From contig JAKSZP010008005.1 in NCBI GenBank assembly GCA_022478985.1, positions 120,838 through 184,837 of the forward strand: 64,000 bases of DNA, read 5' to 3'. Below the pieces are notes generated by a model. That model saw nothing but the letters and a program-made list of their open reading frames with translations, did not search any database and had not been told where the DNA came from. A program made the translations under genes and the position numbers. Below are positions 33,627-44,777 of this stretch, in pieces (within the stretch, counting starts at the first letter, position 1; each line of letters begins with the position of its first letter). The stretch is from Massospora cicadina. Its lineage: Eukaryota; Entomophthoromycota; Entomophthoromycetes; Entomophthorales; Entomophthoraceae.

Positions 33627-34947
33627 TCAGAAAATGGTGCAGATATGAGCTCTGTCAAGAAATTCTGCCATTTTGGCCAGCTGAATTGGTTCAGCTCGGT
33701 ATAACTCAGAGTAATATCTTTGCATTTTGATTGCCACTTCGGCCAGTGTGTCCACAATAGAATTATCCGATCTTCGCACCTGTGTGCAGGCCACGCTCTG
33801 GCGAGGTGCAAATTTTTTTTTGAAGAAGTATGCGGTGCACTTGTCACCTTTAGTGATGCGTGTGGCCCTGTATTGGACACAAACCTGATGTTTGTGTTGC
33901 CTTTCAAGTGCGTTGAGATGGGCAGCTGCCTCCGCCCACTTCTGGCCCCATGCAGAGCTATATCCTGAGGCTGGAATGTTGGACTCCAAGTGGGCCAATT
34001 CTGCCAGCGCACGCGATATAACTGCCAATGTGGCTTGTGAGCGTCTGGATGAGAGATGGCGATAGTGGTGGATGGTGTCATCTTTGAAAGTTGCCCATGT
34101 GGAAATGGGGTCCGCGCAAAACGGTGCAACAAACAATTTTGCCAAAGTTGCCTCTTCCACCCACATGGAAAATCCTGGCGATGCAAGCTCTGGGGGGCGG
34201 ATTTTGCACCAATGTGGGGCCTTTGCAACTGTGACGGGTAAGTGGTATGTTATTGAGACCAGTTGGTGGTTGGAGAATTCCATTTTCATTGTTTTGAAGT
34301 GGGAGATATGGGGTTGGAATTTTGCCGGTGCTAGAATAAGGTCAATGTGGGTCATGGACCTTAATTGGCCGTTGTGGATGTGGGGACGCATCATGTTTTT
34401 TAAGCAGTGGGGCATGTCATGGCAGCACATCCATTAACCCAAGGGTGGCTTTTAGAACGTGTAGTTCTATGTGACCCTGTGGGGCGTGGGGTGAGGGCAG
34501 CCACCGGTCCATTGGTGAGGTTAGCCAACAGTTCATGTCACCAATTAGGAAAGAATTGGGGGGTAGCGGGAGGGATTTGACCAACGAGAAAAATTTTTGA
34601 CGCTCTTGTGCACCATTTGGGGTGTAAATGTTGACAATTGTGTGTGCAACATCAGCCCACGAGAAGGTGACAACGTGCACTCGGCCATCTAGGAATGTTT
34701 CTGAAGATATAAATTTGAAAGAATTGTTATTCTGAATTAGCACCTCACAGTGCTTCGACCAAAAGGATAGGGATGGTAGGAGCATTGTTTTCCAAGCTTC
34801 CTCAGAACCTCGTGGACAGTGGGACTCCTGGATAGCCAGGATATCCACGGGTAAATTGTTTTGTAAAAAACTCAGTTTCCTAGCCCGGGATGGGGAGGCC
34901 TTGAGTCCGGCGATATTCAGCATCCCTAGAGTGAAGGTTTCCCCCAT
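33627..34947 (-). pseudogene. LINE B APE-type endonuclease and linker
   Basis: 34947-34417 starts MGETFTLGMLNIAGLKA and has VDILAIQESHC (metal-binding Glu) and FLIGDMNCW (GDxN). A frameshift near 34430 leads to 34430-33627 with THIDLILAP and FSNHQLVSITY, where the conserved SDH reads SNH, a damaging change. The linker contains CTAYFFKKKFAPRQSVA. ORF2 starts about 145 bp after the ORF1 stop. It nicks target DNA; the 18-bp TSD fits an APE-type staggered cut. Confidence 0.85.
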
Positions 34948-35092
34948 TGCACCTTAGGTGCGAGGGGTGGGCCCCCGGGCCCACCAGCCTCTTCCAGGTC
35001 CCCACGGGCTTTCACAGCAGCGCGGGTATTAGCAGCAACGCTATTAGGGTTTTTGTTAATTTTTGCAGAAAGAGTCGCATTGGCTTTGGCCT

Positions 35093-36369
35093 TCACTTTT
35101 TGTTTTCCCGACGTCGGACGAATTTTTTGTGGTGCGGATAGGTTCGGTGCACCGTCGAGTGGGGCAGAAAATTTTTTTCAGTTGGGATAGGTCCCAAGTC
35201 AGTTTTGACTGGGGCTTGGGTGCAGCGATTAAGTGAGATCAAATCTCCCATCAGATCCTCAGATTGAGTGGCCCGTTTGGCATGGGTCCCCCAATCTGAT
35301 TGGGTGATGGATTCCCGAGTCACTTCCACCGCGAAGGTCTCCATGTCCTCCTGGCGTTGTGAGTGTGGGATGGTGGTGGTGGCCTTGGCCACTTCCTTGG
35401 CCGCAGTCCTATGGGCCTGCTTGGCCTTCTTCCGCTCCTGCGGGGAGATGGGCTTTACCAATAGGTAGCAGCCTTGTGCTCCCCACGGGAAAGCCTCCTT
35501 GGTGCTTGCGGTTGGTTCATAGTGCGCCTCCCCGCTGGCCATGGCCGCTGAGGGGTGCTCTTGGAATGTGACGCCCTCTTTGATGGGGCATGCGTGCGCC
35601 TTATGGCTGAACGTGTCACAGTGGGTGCAAATGGGGGGCGCGCTGTCCACGGTTACCTGGAATGGGTGGGTGGTGTGCCCTGCGATATCAATAAAGGTGG
35701 AGTGCGGGATCTGGGTTAGGTCCTTCACGATCTCCTCAGTTGGGGTCAGAACTGCGATGGCTTTGCCAGTGCACAGGTGTGGCATCAGCGTGAAACGTTG
35801 CATTTCAAAAGATTGTATTTCGCCATATATGGCGAGAACATCTTTCAGGTGTTGCTCCAAAATGTCACGTTTTACCGTAGTAGGCAAAAAGTCAAACGTG
35901 AGGAAAATTTGGTTTGATTTTGTCCATCTGGTGCATTTAGTTTTGACGACCTGTTGCCCTTTGGGGAGGTCAACCACTATGTGCACCGCTGCAGCCTCGT
36001 CTGCTGCTTTTTTGTTTTTGAAACCTAGGTCCAGCCAACCGCATGACATGGAGTGAGGTGCCACATACACCGCAGTCAGGAAAATTTTGTGTACATTTTC
36101 ACAAAATTTTTCCCACAGGGCCGTTTTTTGGATGTCCAGATACACACGGACTCTGAATTCCACCGACAAAAGTGGCTGGAATGTGGCGTGTTGATATACT
36201 GGTTGCATCGTGCTTGCCACACAAGTATCTCCGGGGAAATTGTGACCGCCAGTTTATTTAGATTTTTTTCTATTCCACTGGATTCTCCGGGGCATTTTTG
36301 AACATTAGAGGCCGCGGGCCTTCCGCCTGCTCCTCCTCTTGCCTTGCTTGCATAACTGCTCCCAGACAT
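35093..36369 (-). pseudogene. LINE B ORF1 (RNA-binding gag-like protein)
   Basis: The ATG at 36369 (MSGSSYASKARGGAGGRP) begins about 93 bp inside the element's 5' end. The frame shifts near 36220 into a long frame to 35093; joined it would be about 420 residues. The core holds an RRM-like stretch (FDFLPTTVKRDILEQHLKDV) and a zinc knuckle CTHCDTFSHKAHAC (C-x2-C-x4-H-x4-C), followed by an Ala/Lys-rich basic tail. ORF1 proteins of this type coat LINE RNA. The RRM-like stretch and knuckle align with the X-family protein. Confidence 0.8.
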
Positions 36370-36480
36370 GGGCGCAGACTAATCCTCTCTATGAGATTAT
36401 CAAACTAGATTTAGTCTTGAATTGAATGGGTTGCAAAAGTGTTTGCAACGAGAAAGAAAAGTTATAATCAATTAATTACT

Positions 36481-37181
36481 GATAATTATCATATGTCATA
36501 TAATATGCTTAATAAAAATTAAATTAACAGATTTTATAACTAAACTCAAGTCTTTAATTGATTGAGGGAGCTACTATACTAAGATTTTTAGTGTTACAGA
36601 TGTGGAAAATGAAATTGAGACTGGCCTGAAAGTCAGGGTAAGCAAGCACCCAGAAAACAACCCAGATTACAGGACATTGCCATCCAAATGACTTGGTAGC
36701 CGGTAGTAAGAGAAGCAATTAGGCGAGTGGTGACTGGAAACAACTATCACCACCATTCCCATAATAAAAAAAACTGTGGCTGCAGCAGTGGCAGCAGATA
36801 CCACTGCAGTTTGCTCTTTGGGACTCACAGAGGGCCCTGGATGTGCTGAGTGCCACTGGGTATGAAGTGCACAATGAGGTCACAAAATCTCACCCAGAAG
36901 AGAGAAATGATCTCTAATACTAATGGGACTTCTTGATACCAGAGTGCATCCTCCAATGGAGGATATCCCTATAAGGCCACTCACTCAGTAGCTCTATTTG
37001 GTGAGGTAGGTAGCAGTGTCATAACAATAGCCACTAAGGCTTAGTCATTGTGCAACACTGGGAATATGGTTCTGGGTTTGGCAGTGACATAAAAAGGAAT
37101 AAATTTTATATCTAGAAAGCTTATCTAGAAAGGGATTTTTCATTGTTGAAAAACAAAAATATTGATATTTGACTGAGAACC
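36481..37181. other. Spacer between LINE B and element V
   Basis: AT-rich with no supported gene. A short GCAGCAGTGGCAGCAG-type stretch near 36783 is the only low-complexity feature. The last five bases before element V are ATACC, half of its TSD. Confidence 0.5.
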
Positions 37182-37186
37182 ATACC

Positions 37187-38825
37187 TGTCTCAGATTTGG
37201 CTGAGAAGAATTAGACTGGGTTCCCAATCAGGGTTCATGAGCGCCCAGTGGAGATCCCAGAATGCCATGGGCACAGTGGTCTTGGCGACTTGTTCAAGTG
37301 GGGTTTTATTGGAAACGTGAGGGAAGCAAAAGTTCAACAACGTACTAAAGGCCCCCAGAGAAAACCAAAATGGTTGCAATGGGGGCAACCGTGAGACTTT
37401 AGGGGCAACCCCCAAGGGCGGGGGAGGCAGGGAGGATGACAACTCCTCCAGAGTTTGCAGTTGCTGTTTTTTGGGTCTAAATAGATAAGATTGCGAGCAA
37501 ACAATGGACAGTACAAGGCCCGCCGTGTGATCACTGGTAAGAGCAGGAGGAGGATGGGGACTGCGCAGAGCATTGAGGCCAAGCTCTCCCTAGATGGGGA
37601 ACTCCATACCCCATGGGCGAGTAATGCCATTGGCCAATGGGTCAGGCAGGGGCTTCAACTCCGTGACAGTGGTGTAGGACCGCTCTGATGCTGTTCCAAT
37701 GGGGGAGCAGCTTCCACAAAGCCAACAGTGGAACGGACGGATGGATTTGCATTAGATGGATGCACAATAATGGATGAGGAAGCAGTTTTGTCATCAGGGG
37801 CGTGCTGGTTTATTATATTCATGATGCAGCGCTGGGTGGCAGGGTCAATTGATTGGATAATCCAGTTGGCGAGCATCAGAAGGAGGATCTGGGTGGCAGA
37901 GCGCTTCTTGGGATTGATTGGTGAAATTTTTAATATATAAAATAGGGCAGACGGAGGCTGCAACAAGCTGAGTGATGTTTATGAGGTTTATTGGGTGCAA
38001 CGCATGAGAGAGTAAAGAATAAATTGACAACAGCCCCTGGGCAGGGAATTTGTCTTGAAAATTAGAAAAATTGCTTAGGGGAAGTGTTACGGGATTGGTC
38101 ATTTGGGGGTTGGTGATGGGATCTGGTTGACTGGTGGGGGTGGGAGATGCTTAAGGTCCTGGAAAAAAATCAAAAAAAACTTTTATATTTTTTCCAACAT
38201 TTTTGGGCCCAAGCCAGGTTGACGGTGCCAATCTAGGCCCTGGCCACCTAAGTTAGCCTGCTCACATGATTCAAATCCCTTTAGGTGTCCTGGAGGGTGT
38301 GGCGGATGAGCTGAGTTATTTGGGATCTAGTCTGACATCTTGATTGGCCTATTTGCATGATCCAAAATTCCTGAATTTCTCCCAGAAACTTGAAGTGACT
38401 AATCTGAGTCATTCAATGCCTGGTCTGAGATCTGAATTGTGCCCCATTTTGATTTTTGGTGCCAGCCAGTCAAGACCAGCTCCCTCAGGCCAAATTTGCA
38501 TACTGGGCCCTGAGGTTGCCACAGGCAATTTCTTCCAAATTTTGGCATAATTCTCCTGTGGAGTGGGGGGTCCCAGGGGCCTGCCCATGACCCCTGGCTT
38601 GTATGAACTCTCTGCAGACCCCATCTATCAACCTCAACAGGGTTGAGGAGGGGGAAGAGGTGGGAACAGGGTTTTTGGGGGGAAGTGCGGTCACCAGTGC
38701 TCATCTACCACGTGCGCCAAGTCACTCAACTGCAACATAGGGTCCACTTTGGCCTTAGGGCCTTTTTTGTTCTGAAGGATTATCGCTCCCTATCCAGGAG
38801 TAGGGGCTGGTCTCCAGGACTTATA
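37187..38825 (-). repeat. Element V left LTR (3' LTR), uninterrupted
   Basis: The 1639-bp LTR starts TGTCTCAGATTTGGCTG and ends CAGGACTTATA (decayed from TTACA). It aligns over its whole length with the three pieces of the right LTR, at roughly 85 percent by eye. It preserves the empty target sites of IV (ATGAG, 37237-37241) and III (GCTGG, 38806-38810). Confidence 0.9.
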
Positions 38826-38930
38826 CTACCCTTTCCTTTTTCAACCGGGAGGATTCTCCCACCTGGGGCATGGACCAGGGAATAGTTTTTGTGCCTCTCT
38901 GGGAGCTTTATGACAAGGATGGCAGCAATA
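38485..38930 (-). pseudogene. Element V post-pol ORF reading into U3
   Basis: On the minus strand the frame runs AAILVIKLPERHKNYSLVHA, PGGRILPVEKGKGS (the last residues encoded by the purine tract), ISPGDQPLLLDRER, then after a frame break LQLSDLAHVVDEHW and, after another, VCREFIQARGHGQAPGTPH. The same peptides occur in the right LTR (53881-53546: LQLSDLAHMVDDHWVT). Elements IV and III have matching sequence at the same place. The function is unknown. It lies in U3, hence at the 3' end of the genomic RNA. Confidence 0.6.
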
Positions 38931-38949
38931 TTCTGGGGGGGACGGGGGC

Positions 38950-39135
38950 TGTTGGGTGAATGTGTGGAATTCCTCTACCAGATCCTTATAGTTTGCACAA
39001 TCATGTGCACTCACTTAGCTGTTCTCATATGAGGGGTAGCCTTTTCACGCGACCAGGTATTGAACAGATTGGTGGGGCCTCTGGGAAGCCAGGATAGCCT
39101 CCACCTCTGCTAACTGGGAGTCCCAATAGCAATGG
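38950..39135 (-). pseudogene. Element V chromodomain
   Basis: The minus-strand reading gives LAEVEAILASQRPHQSVQYL, VA(stop)KGYPSYENS(stop)VSAHD, NYKDLVEEFHTF. This is the chromodomain pattern xVExIL...xYLVxWKGY...SW, with both Trp positions turned to stops. Chromodomains at the integrase end bind histone marks and steer integration to heterochromatin. X2 and about 0.6 kb of unknown sequence separate it from integrase. Confidence 0.7.
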
Positions 39136-39289
39136 GATCTGGAGAGGTTGGCCTTTCCCCTTGAAGGGAGTTGTCGGACATTTGCCCTTCCAGCTGCAAA
39201 ATAAGAATTTGTTGGGTCAAAATCAGCTGAAAAGGGGAAATGCCAGCCATTTACAAGTTATCAATACTAATACAAACGATTTAAGTAAT

Positions 39290-41216
39290 TTTTATTTAGC
39301 CAAGGTAAGCTGGACAGGGGATGGACATTACCAAATCTCAAAGATCAAACAAAATAAATCCTCACCAAAACAAAACTAATAAACCGCACAAAATGAGCGG
39401 ACAACACACAAAATGAAAACACAACCAACCAGGTAGGACAGCGAGAACCGCTTATCCCATCATGGTGGAAGGGGAGGGGATATCAGGGGGCTCATCCTCG
39501 GCATTGTCTTCTCCCCAAAGCAGGACATGGGCTATGGCGGAGAGCAAGGGAATTGGGACATCAGCGGGATGAAGAGAAAAATCTTTGATGATTGGGGTGG
39601 CAGGAAGACAGTGGTTGAACATAAGACAGACAAAATAATTGGCCAAAGCTGTTTCAGCTTTCATGCGTGCATTGGGGAGCTTTACAAATGTGGTAATATT
39701 GGTGTGGGTAATCTTGGCTTTAATATTCCGTGATACTACTGCCACGTGCTGGAAGGCGTCATTGGCAGCTTTGTGAGATTTGATCAACATATTCTTTTGG
39801 AGAATATTGGAGGTGGAGAGGATAATGGGAGGAGGGCTTCCTCCTGCGAGCATCGCCTTTGATTTGACAAAAGCTTTTTAGAGAGGATGACAATTTGGCT
39901 TAGCCATTGCTTCAACAGCCAGCTGGTGGTCGCCGTTAAACATTTTGGCATTTTGCTGGGGGACAAATAAATGAGGGGGTAGCTTAGCGTCATGACCAGC
40001 ATACACAAACCTCTCAATTTGGAGAGTGGATTCTTTAATAATATTACTGGAATCATCAATTTCAGCCAATAGAACCCAAGGATTTTGGTTAAATTGAATT
40101 GGGGAGTTGGCATATGACTGAGGTTTGGTTGGTTCATTGGAGGACGCATGGGAGTGAACTGGGGTTCAAGCCAGTGCTTGATTGGAGAGAGCGTTTGTGG
40201 CACTAGGGCAAAAGAGGGCGGCTGATTGGTGGCTGCGGGCGTAGAAGCAGCAACAGGCTTTGAGGGAGGGGAAGGTAGGATCATACCCCATACTGAGACT
40301 GGCTTGGGGTGGCCGTTGGATTGTAAGCCAGTGGACGAAAATTAGAGCTGTTGGAGGAAGCTATGGAAGGGCACTTACATTTCAAGTAATCCAACTCAAA
40401 AAAGGATGGACAAATCGTCTTCCCGAACTTGATGCGGGCCCAGAATGGATGGTTATGGGCAGAAGGAATGACAGTGCAAGGGGGAATTGACAAGGCGATT
40501 TTACTAAATTTGGGGCTGAATGTGGCATATGCCCGAGACCCAGAGAGGCGTGTGGCCCCATTTGGGACCACAAATTGTAAGACGGGGTTGGAGCCATAGG
40601 CTGCCAAATCGTCCATCAGCTCCTGGCGGAGCACCTCAGGGAGAAGGTGGGTAGGCAAACCAGCGAGCTGAACTACCAAGGTGGTGTCCGCTGGGAGCCA
40701 GGTCCAAGTTGTTGGGAGAGGTGTATCCTGGAAGACCAGGGGCACTGTTGCTGCAGTGGCGGCATCAGCTTCACAGGTGAAGCCAAGATTGAAATACCCC
40801 TTATAGGGGAGAAAATCAACAAAACTAGTGGGAGTCATTACCACCTGAGCCATTTTGATAATGGCTTGGTCATGGTAAGGGAAAAGTTTCCCATAATTGA
40901 CCCCAAGGATGAAATGCATGTTGCTCCAGGGGAGCACCAGGGGGTAACGAGGCACAACTTGGGTGCAAGCGAGGTGGGTGTCAAAAACCTTGGGAGGAAC
41001 AAATTGTCCCAGGGGTTTGGTATGACTGGGCAAGCCAGTCCGAGAGCCTTTTCCTACTGGACAGAAAATGGTGGGGGGAGTTTCGCCACTGCCCCACACT
41101 GAAGCAGCCAGCTGGGAATCTGAGGACATCAGAGCTAAACTACGGCGGGTGAATAAAATTTGCTTTTTTCCATAAGATTTGCATAGAAAGTTACACCAAG
41201 AGGAAGGAGAAAAACA
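39290..41216 (-). mobile_element. X2: best-preserved ORF1-only retroposon, 1927 bp
   Basis: It is flanked by an exact 11-bp TSD (ATTTAAGTAAT at 39279-39289 and 41217-41227), with an A-rich tail on the minus strand. Same length and ends as X1. It carries only the gag-like ORF. It inserted into sequence lying between the integrase and chromodomain of element V. Confidence 0.92.
39452..41129 (-). pseudogene. X2 gag-like ORF1 protein
   Basis: The ATG at 41129 (MSSDSQLAASVWGSGETPP) opens a 282-codon frame to 40281, continued in other frames at 40284-39784 and 39853-39452, about 560 codons in all with two breaks. Visible parts: LVVQLAGLPTHLLPEVLRQE with LMDDLAAYG (RRM-like, parallel to FLPTTVKRDILEQHLKDVLA in LINE B ORF1), GSRAYATF, and a degraded knuckle CPSFFELDYLKCKC whose second Cys and His are lost compared with X1. 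A Ser/Pro-rich middle and acidic C-terminus (LLWGEDNAEDE) follow. There is no endonuclease or RT. Confidence 0.8.
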
Positions 41217-41227
41217 ATTTAAGTAAT

Positions 41228-41800
41228 ACTAACAATGATATCGGCCAAAAGACCCTGGCTAGATTCTCAGTGGAACCCCATAATTAAGGGTACCACCATT
41301 TCAAATGCTACACAGGCAATAAATACAAAATTGAGTAGTCAGATTACTCTGATCATGCGGTGGACCTTGGGCATCCATTGGAGGGTATTCACCCAATCAC
41401 AACCAGGTCCCTTCAAGCACTGACGCAGGGGCCACCCCCTTTTAAAGGCATGGAGGAGGTCCCCCAATGTTCAATATTTTTCTCAAATGAGGATTGGCTA
41501 AAATATATTAAGTCATTACCACATGGTTACGTCTTGCCCCAAAAAATGATACCCCATCCATTGTTCAGCCCAAGTGAAGCGAGTTTTCTGAGCTTCAATA
41601 GGCTGAATGCTCATATTTACCTATTAAGACTGCAACAAGCCATCTTGAACTTATTTCTAAATCCCTTCGCCCCTTGATACATTTTAAATACTGATTGGTC
41701 AGATATTGAGAGGGATTAGTCTTCTTACCAAAAGAACGCTACTAATAAAAACCTTTTAGAACTCAGTTTTTTATTAAAATTTTATTGTTAATTTAAATAA
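41228..41800. other. Unidentified insert inside element V
   Basis: The DNA between X2 and the recognisable integrase C-terminus does not resemble element V, III or IV pol. It ends on the high side with an AT-rich stretch (TTTTATTGTTAATTTAAATAA). It and about 39180-39278 may be halves of another insertion in which X2 landed. A 105-codon plus-strand frame (41360-41677) has no recognisable motif. Confidence 0.35.
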
Positions 41801-42720
41801 ACCTTTGAGGAATCCAGCGGCATGAGGCACCAGCGATCAAGACTAAGCTGGGTTCCTACAGGAGTTAAGAGGGAGGCATGGAAGACATTATGCTGCTTCC
41901 AGTGTGAGGGCACTTCTCAAATGGTAGGCCCCATTGCTCAAATCCTTCTCAACATCAAAGGGCCCTGAGCATTTGGCCACTAGCTTTCAGGTGGGAGCTT
42001 TTATGAGGAGGTTGAAGGTGTCCAGAATGACAAGGGAGCCAACTTCAATTTCATGTCCAGGGAGGCGCTTCCAATTAGCAAATTTCTTGTAGTCCTCAAT
42101 AGACTTTGTCAAATGTTCACAGACCAGGTTGTGTATATCGTGGAGTGAGCTTACATGGTCCTCAGCTGTGGGAACTGCTGAGGAGAGATGGGGACCAATT
42201 TTGAAGGAGGGGTTGTACCCCAGGGTGGCCTCAAAAGGGGAGAGATTGGTTGAGGAGCGAAGTGAAAATTTGTATGCAAACTGTGCAAGGGGAATATCCT
42301 TGGCCCAGGTGTCTTGCGAGGCCATTGCATAACAGCGCAGGTACTGCTACAGTACATGTTTCACCCGCTCAGTCTTCCCATCGGACTGGGGGGTGGTAGA
42401 TGGTGGATCTGCTGGGCTTAATGCTGAGAAAGGTTTACAACTCTTCCCAGAACCAGGCAGTGAACTGGGCCCCCTATCACTCACTATCTCTTTGGGGAGA
42501 CCAAACATGGCAAAGAAATGGTTGACAAACAAACTTACAGTCTCCACCACAGTAATAGCTGAGAGGCAGGAGATAAAGAGTGCAAACTTGATAATTTGGT
42601 CTACTTCTATTATAATAGCATCCAAGCCACAGGAGGGTGGGAGCTCCATGATGAAGTCCACTGAGACTGAGGCCCATGGGCCCTCAGCCTGCTACAGAGG
42701 GTTTAGCAACCCCTTCTTAA
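41800..42720 (-). pseudogene. Element V integrase
   Basis: 42661-42347 has MDFIMELPPSCGLDAIIIEV (the first catalytic Asp region) and FAMFGLPKEIVSDRGPS, with the second catalytic Asp in SDRG. 42325-41987 has WAKDIPLAQFAYKFSLRSST and FEATLGYNPSF, the end of the core and start of the C-terminal domain. The catalytic Glu region near 42350-42400 reads QSDGKTERVKHVL in another frame. The enzyme joins cDNA ends to target DNA. It is split by frameshifts. Confidence 0.8.
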
Positions 42721-43244
42721 CATAAAAATCAGACTTTTCTGGGCGCAGGTGACACAATGGTATATCCAGGTGGGATTATCCTTTTAGGACCCAGGCCAGT
42801 TGTAGGTTCTCTTGATGAGATCCGCACACTTCTTGATGCCAGGGTGACCAACCGTCGGGGAACATGAACCTCCTCAATAACACAGCTACGCAGTGAGGGG
42901 GGACCCAAACTCAATCATGAAACTATACTGTTCCATCCTGCAAAGTATACAGATCTCTCTTCCGAATCATAGACTCCAAGTCATCATAAAGCTCTATTCC
43001 TTCTGGGAAACAGGTTTGGGAAGTGAGAATGTGGAGGAGAAGTGGGGTGTCAGGGGCCAGGTCAGCGAAAGCTACTGTAGGGGGGGCAAGGAGAGGACTT
43101 TGGAGGGGGCATTATGGTAGTGAGATCTAGCAGGTCCTCCCCGCCATCTGGTGATAGGGAGGGGTTTTAGATGAGCATGTATGATAAAACATTCAGGGGG
43201 CCCTTTATAAATTCGTACTTGAAGTTAAACCCACATAGATTCTG

Positions 43245-43560
43245 TTAAGTGTGAGTTTGCCAGTGCACCAGCTTCTGGGGTTTGCGGTAGTAGAGCAGGG
43301 CCTTATGATCTGTAAAAACAATAATCTCATGCTGCTCACCCTGCATGAGGTATCGCCAGTGGGTGAGTGACCACGCCACTGCCACTAACTCCTTATTATT
43401 TATAGGCCATGCTTGCTCAGTTGAAGTGAACTTGTGGGAGAAATAAGCTACTGGATGTTCAACTCCTTCATGCTCCTGTGGCAACACAGCGCCCATTGCC
43501 GCTAACAATGCATCGCAAGCTACTATAAAGGGGCAACAGGTGTCAGCATGATGCATGACT
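43245..43560 (-). pseudogene. Element V RNase H
   Basis: The 103-codon frame starts MHHADTCCPFIVACDALLAA, where the usual TDAS reads CDAL. PVAYFSHKFTSTEQAWPINN, KELVAVAWSLTHWRYLMQG and FTDHKALLYYRKPQKLVHWQ follow. The catalytic Asp, Glu and second Asp positions are present. It is the best-preserved domain of element V and removes RNA from the RNA-DNA hybrid. Confidence 0.8.
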
Positions 43561-43937
43561 GGGGCTGTGAGTAAGACATCCTTATAGACTCAAAGGACTG
43601 CTGGCATTTGGGGGACCACTTGAAAGGAACATTCTCCCCTGGCGAGAGGGTGATGGGTGCCGCTAGTTAGGCGAGGGCTGGTGAGAACTTTTTTAAGAAA
43701 GTTACTGTGCCAAGGAAGCTGAAAAGTTGCTTTTGCGTAGTTGGGGTGGGCCATGACTGGATAGCCTCAAGCTTGCAGGGGGACTGCATAGCCATCCTTC
43801 AAGACAAGGTTGCCTAAGGATGTCACCTCGTTCCTTAAGAATTCACACTTGGAAGGTTTTATGAAGAGTCCTGCTTTGTGGAGGTCTTCCACCACAGTTT
43901 CTAGGTCCTTGGCATGTTGTTCTGGGGTGGAAATGAA

Positions 43938-44426
43938 TCAGAGTATCAAAATGTAGGCAACGGCACAAGAGAAGTGCAAATCCCTCAGCACATCATCAAT
44001 GAGGCCCTGGAAGGTGGCTGGGGCATTCTTTAGTACAAAAGGCATCACCCTAGTTTGAAAGAGGCCTTGGCGTGTGCATATAGCTGTAAGCCACTCCTTC
44101 CCCCTTGCCACCCTCATCTGATTGAAGGCAATCACCAGTTCCAACTTTGAAAAGATGTGGGACTTAGAAATAGCCTGGGTGATGGTCTGCTCCAAGGGCA
44201 GGGGGTATTGATTGGGGATAATAATGTTGTTGAGGTGGCCATAGTTGACACAAGGGCGCAGGGAGTCATCTAATTTCCTAGAAAAACCTATGGGGGAGAC
44301 GACGGGGGAAGATTTCTTAATGAGCCACTCCTTCTCTAACATCTCATCTAGCCAAATCCCCAAAGCCTTATCCTCTTCCTCAGTGTAGGGGTAAAGTGGG
44401 CAGGTGATTTTGACTAGTTTGACCAT
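43938..44426 (-). pseudogene. Element V reverse transcriptase, active site deleted
   Basis: The 162-codon frame shows IWLDEMLEKEWLIKKSSPVV, RPCVNYGHLNNIIIPNQYPL, FSKLELVIAFNQMRVARGKE and VMPFVLKNAPATFQGLIDDV, all typical Ty3/gypsy RT motifs. At the place of AYIDDILIL it reads AYILIL: the two catalytic Asp are missing through what looks like an in-frame 9-bp deletion (near 43951). A stop follows. The motif A Asp is also changed (KLELV for KLDL). Confidence 0.85.
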
Positions 44427-44777
44427 CAGCCAAAATGATAAATCATACTTGGATTGTAGGGGAAGCTTAGATACCAGAGAAATATTAAAGTTATCCTTGT
44501 AAGGGGCTAGAAAGGAAGGGAAGTCTGAAGGGAGGTCTACTGGAGCAGGGTCAGGAGGGGGATTGAGCTAATAGAGGTGGCCAGGGGAAGAGTTTCTAGC
44601 AGGGGAAACTCTCTGCTCAGCTTAATGTCTGTTATTAACAAGGAGTTACTCTTAGTATTGATACGGACCTACTGGCGGCGCCACCAGCCCACCCCCAGAA
44701 TTATAGGATTTATAAATCCTGTACTGCCAAGAAGTGGTCACATAACCTAAAGTCATGAACGGAAAGTGTAAGGGGCA

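Larger units (their letters stand above)
31179..36462 (-). mobile_element. LINE B: near-complete two-ORF LINE, 5284 bp
   Basis: It is flanked by a perfect 18-bp TSD (TATAATCAATTAATTACT at 31161-31178 and 36463-36480). On the minus strand it has a short 5' UTR, ORF1 with zinc knuckle, ORF2 with APE endonuclease, RT and C-terminal zinc finger, and an AAATTT-repeat tail. No RNase H domain was recognised. The order and tail are like fungal LINEs of the Tad1/L1-like type. Both ORFs have frameshifts. It is the best-preserved autonomous LINE here. Confidence 0.93.

Noticed and set aside
35541..36056. A 171-codon plus-strand frame
   Set aside because: It is the exact antisense of LINE B ORF1, whose minus-strand reading has the zinc knuckle.
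37187..38825. First taken as a separate gag fragment of another element
   Set aside because: Full-length alignment with the pieces at 46126-46180, 52373-53945 and 59894-59913, matching lengths and the ATACC/ATACT flanks show it is the left LTR of element V.
40647..41102. A 151-codon plus-strand frame in X2
   Set aside because: It is antisense to the X2 gag-like ORF, which is conserved in X1 and X3.
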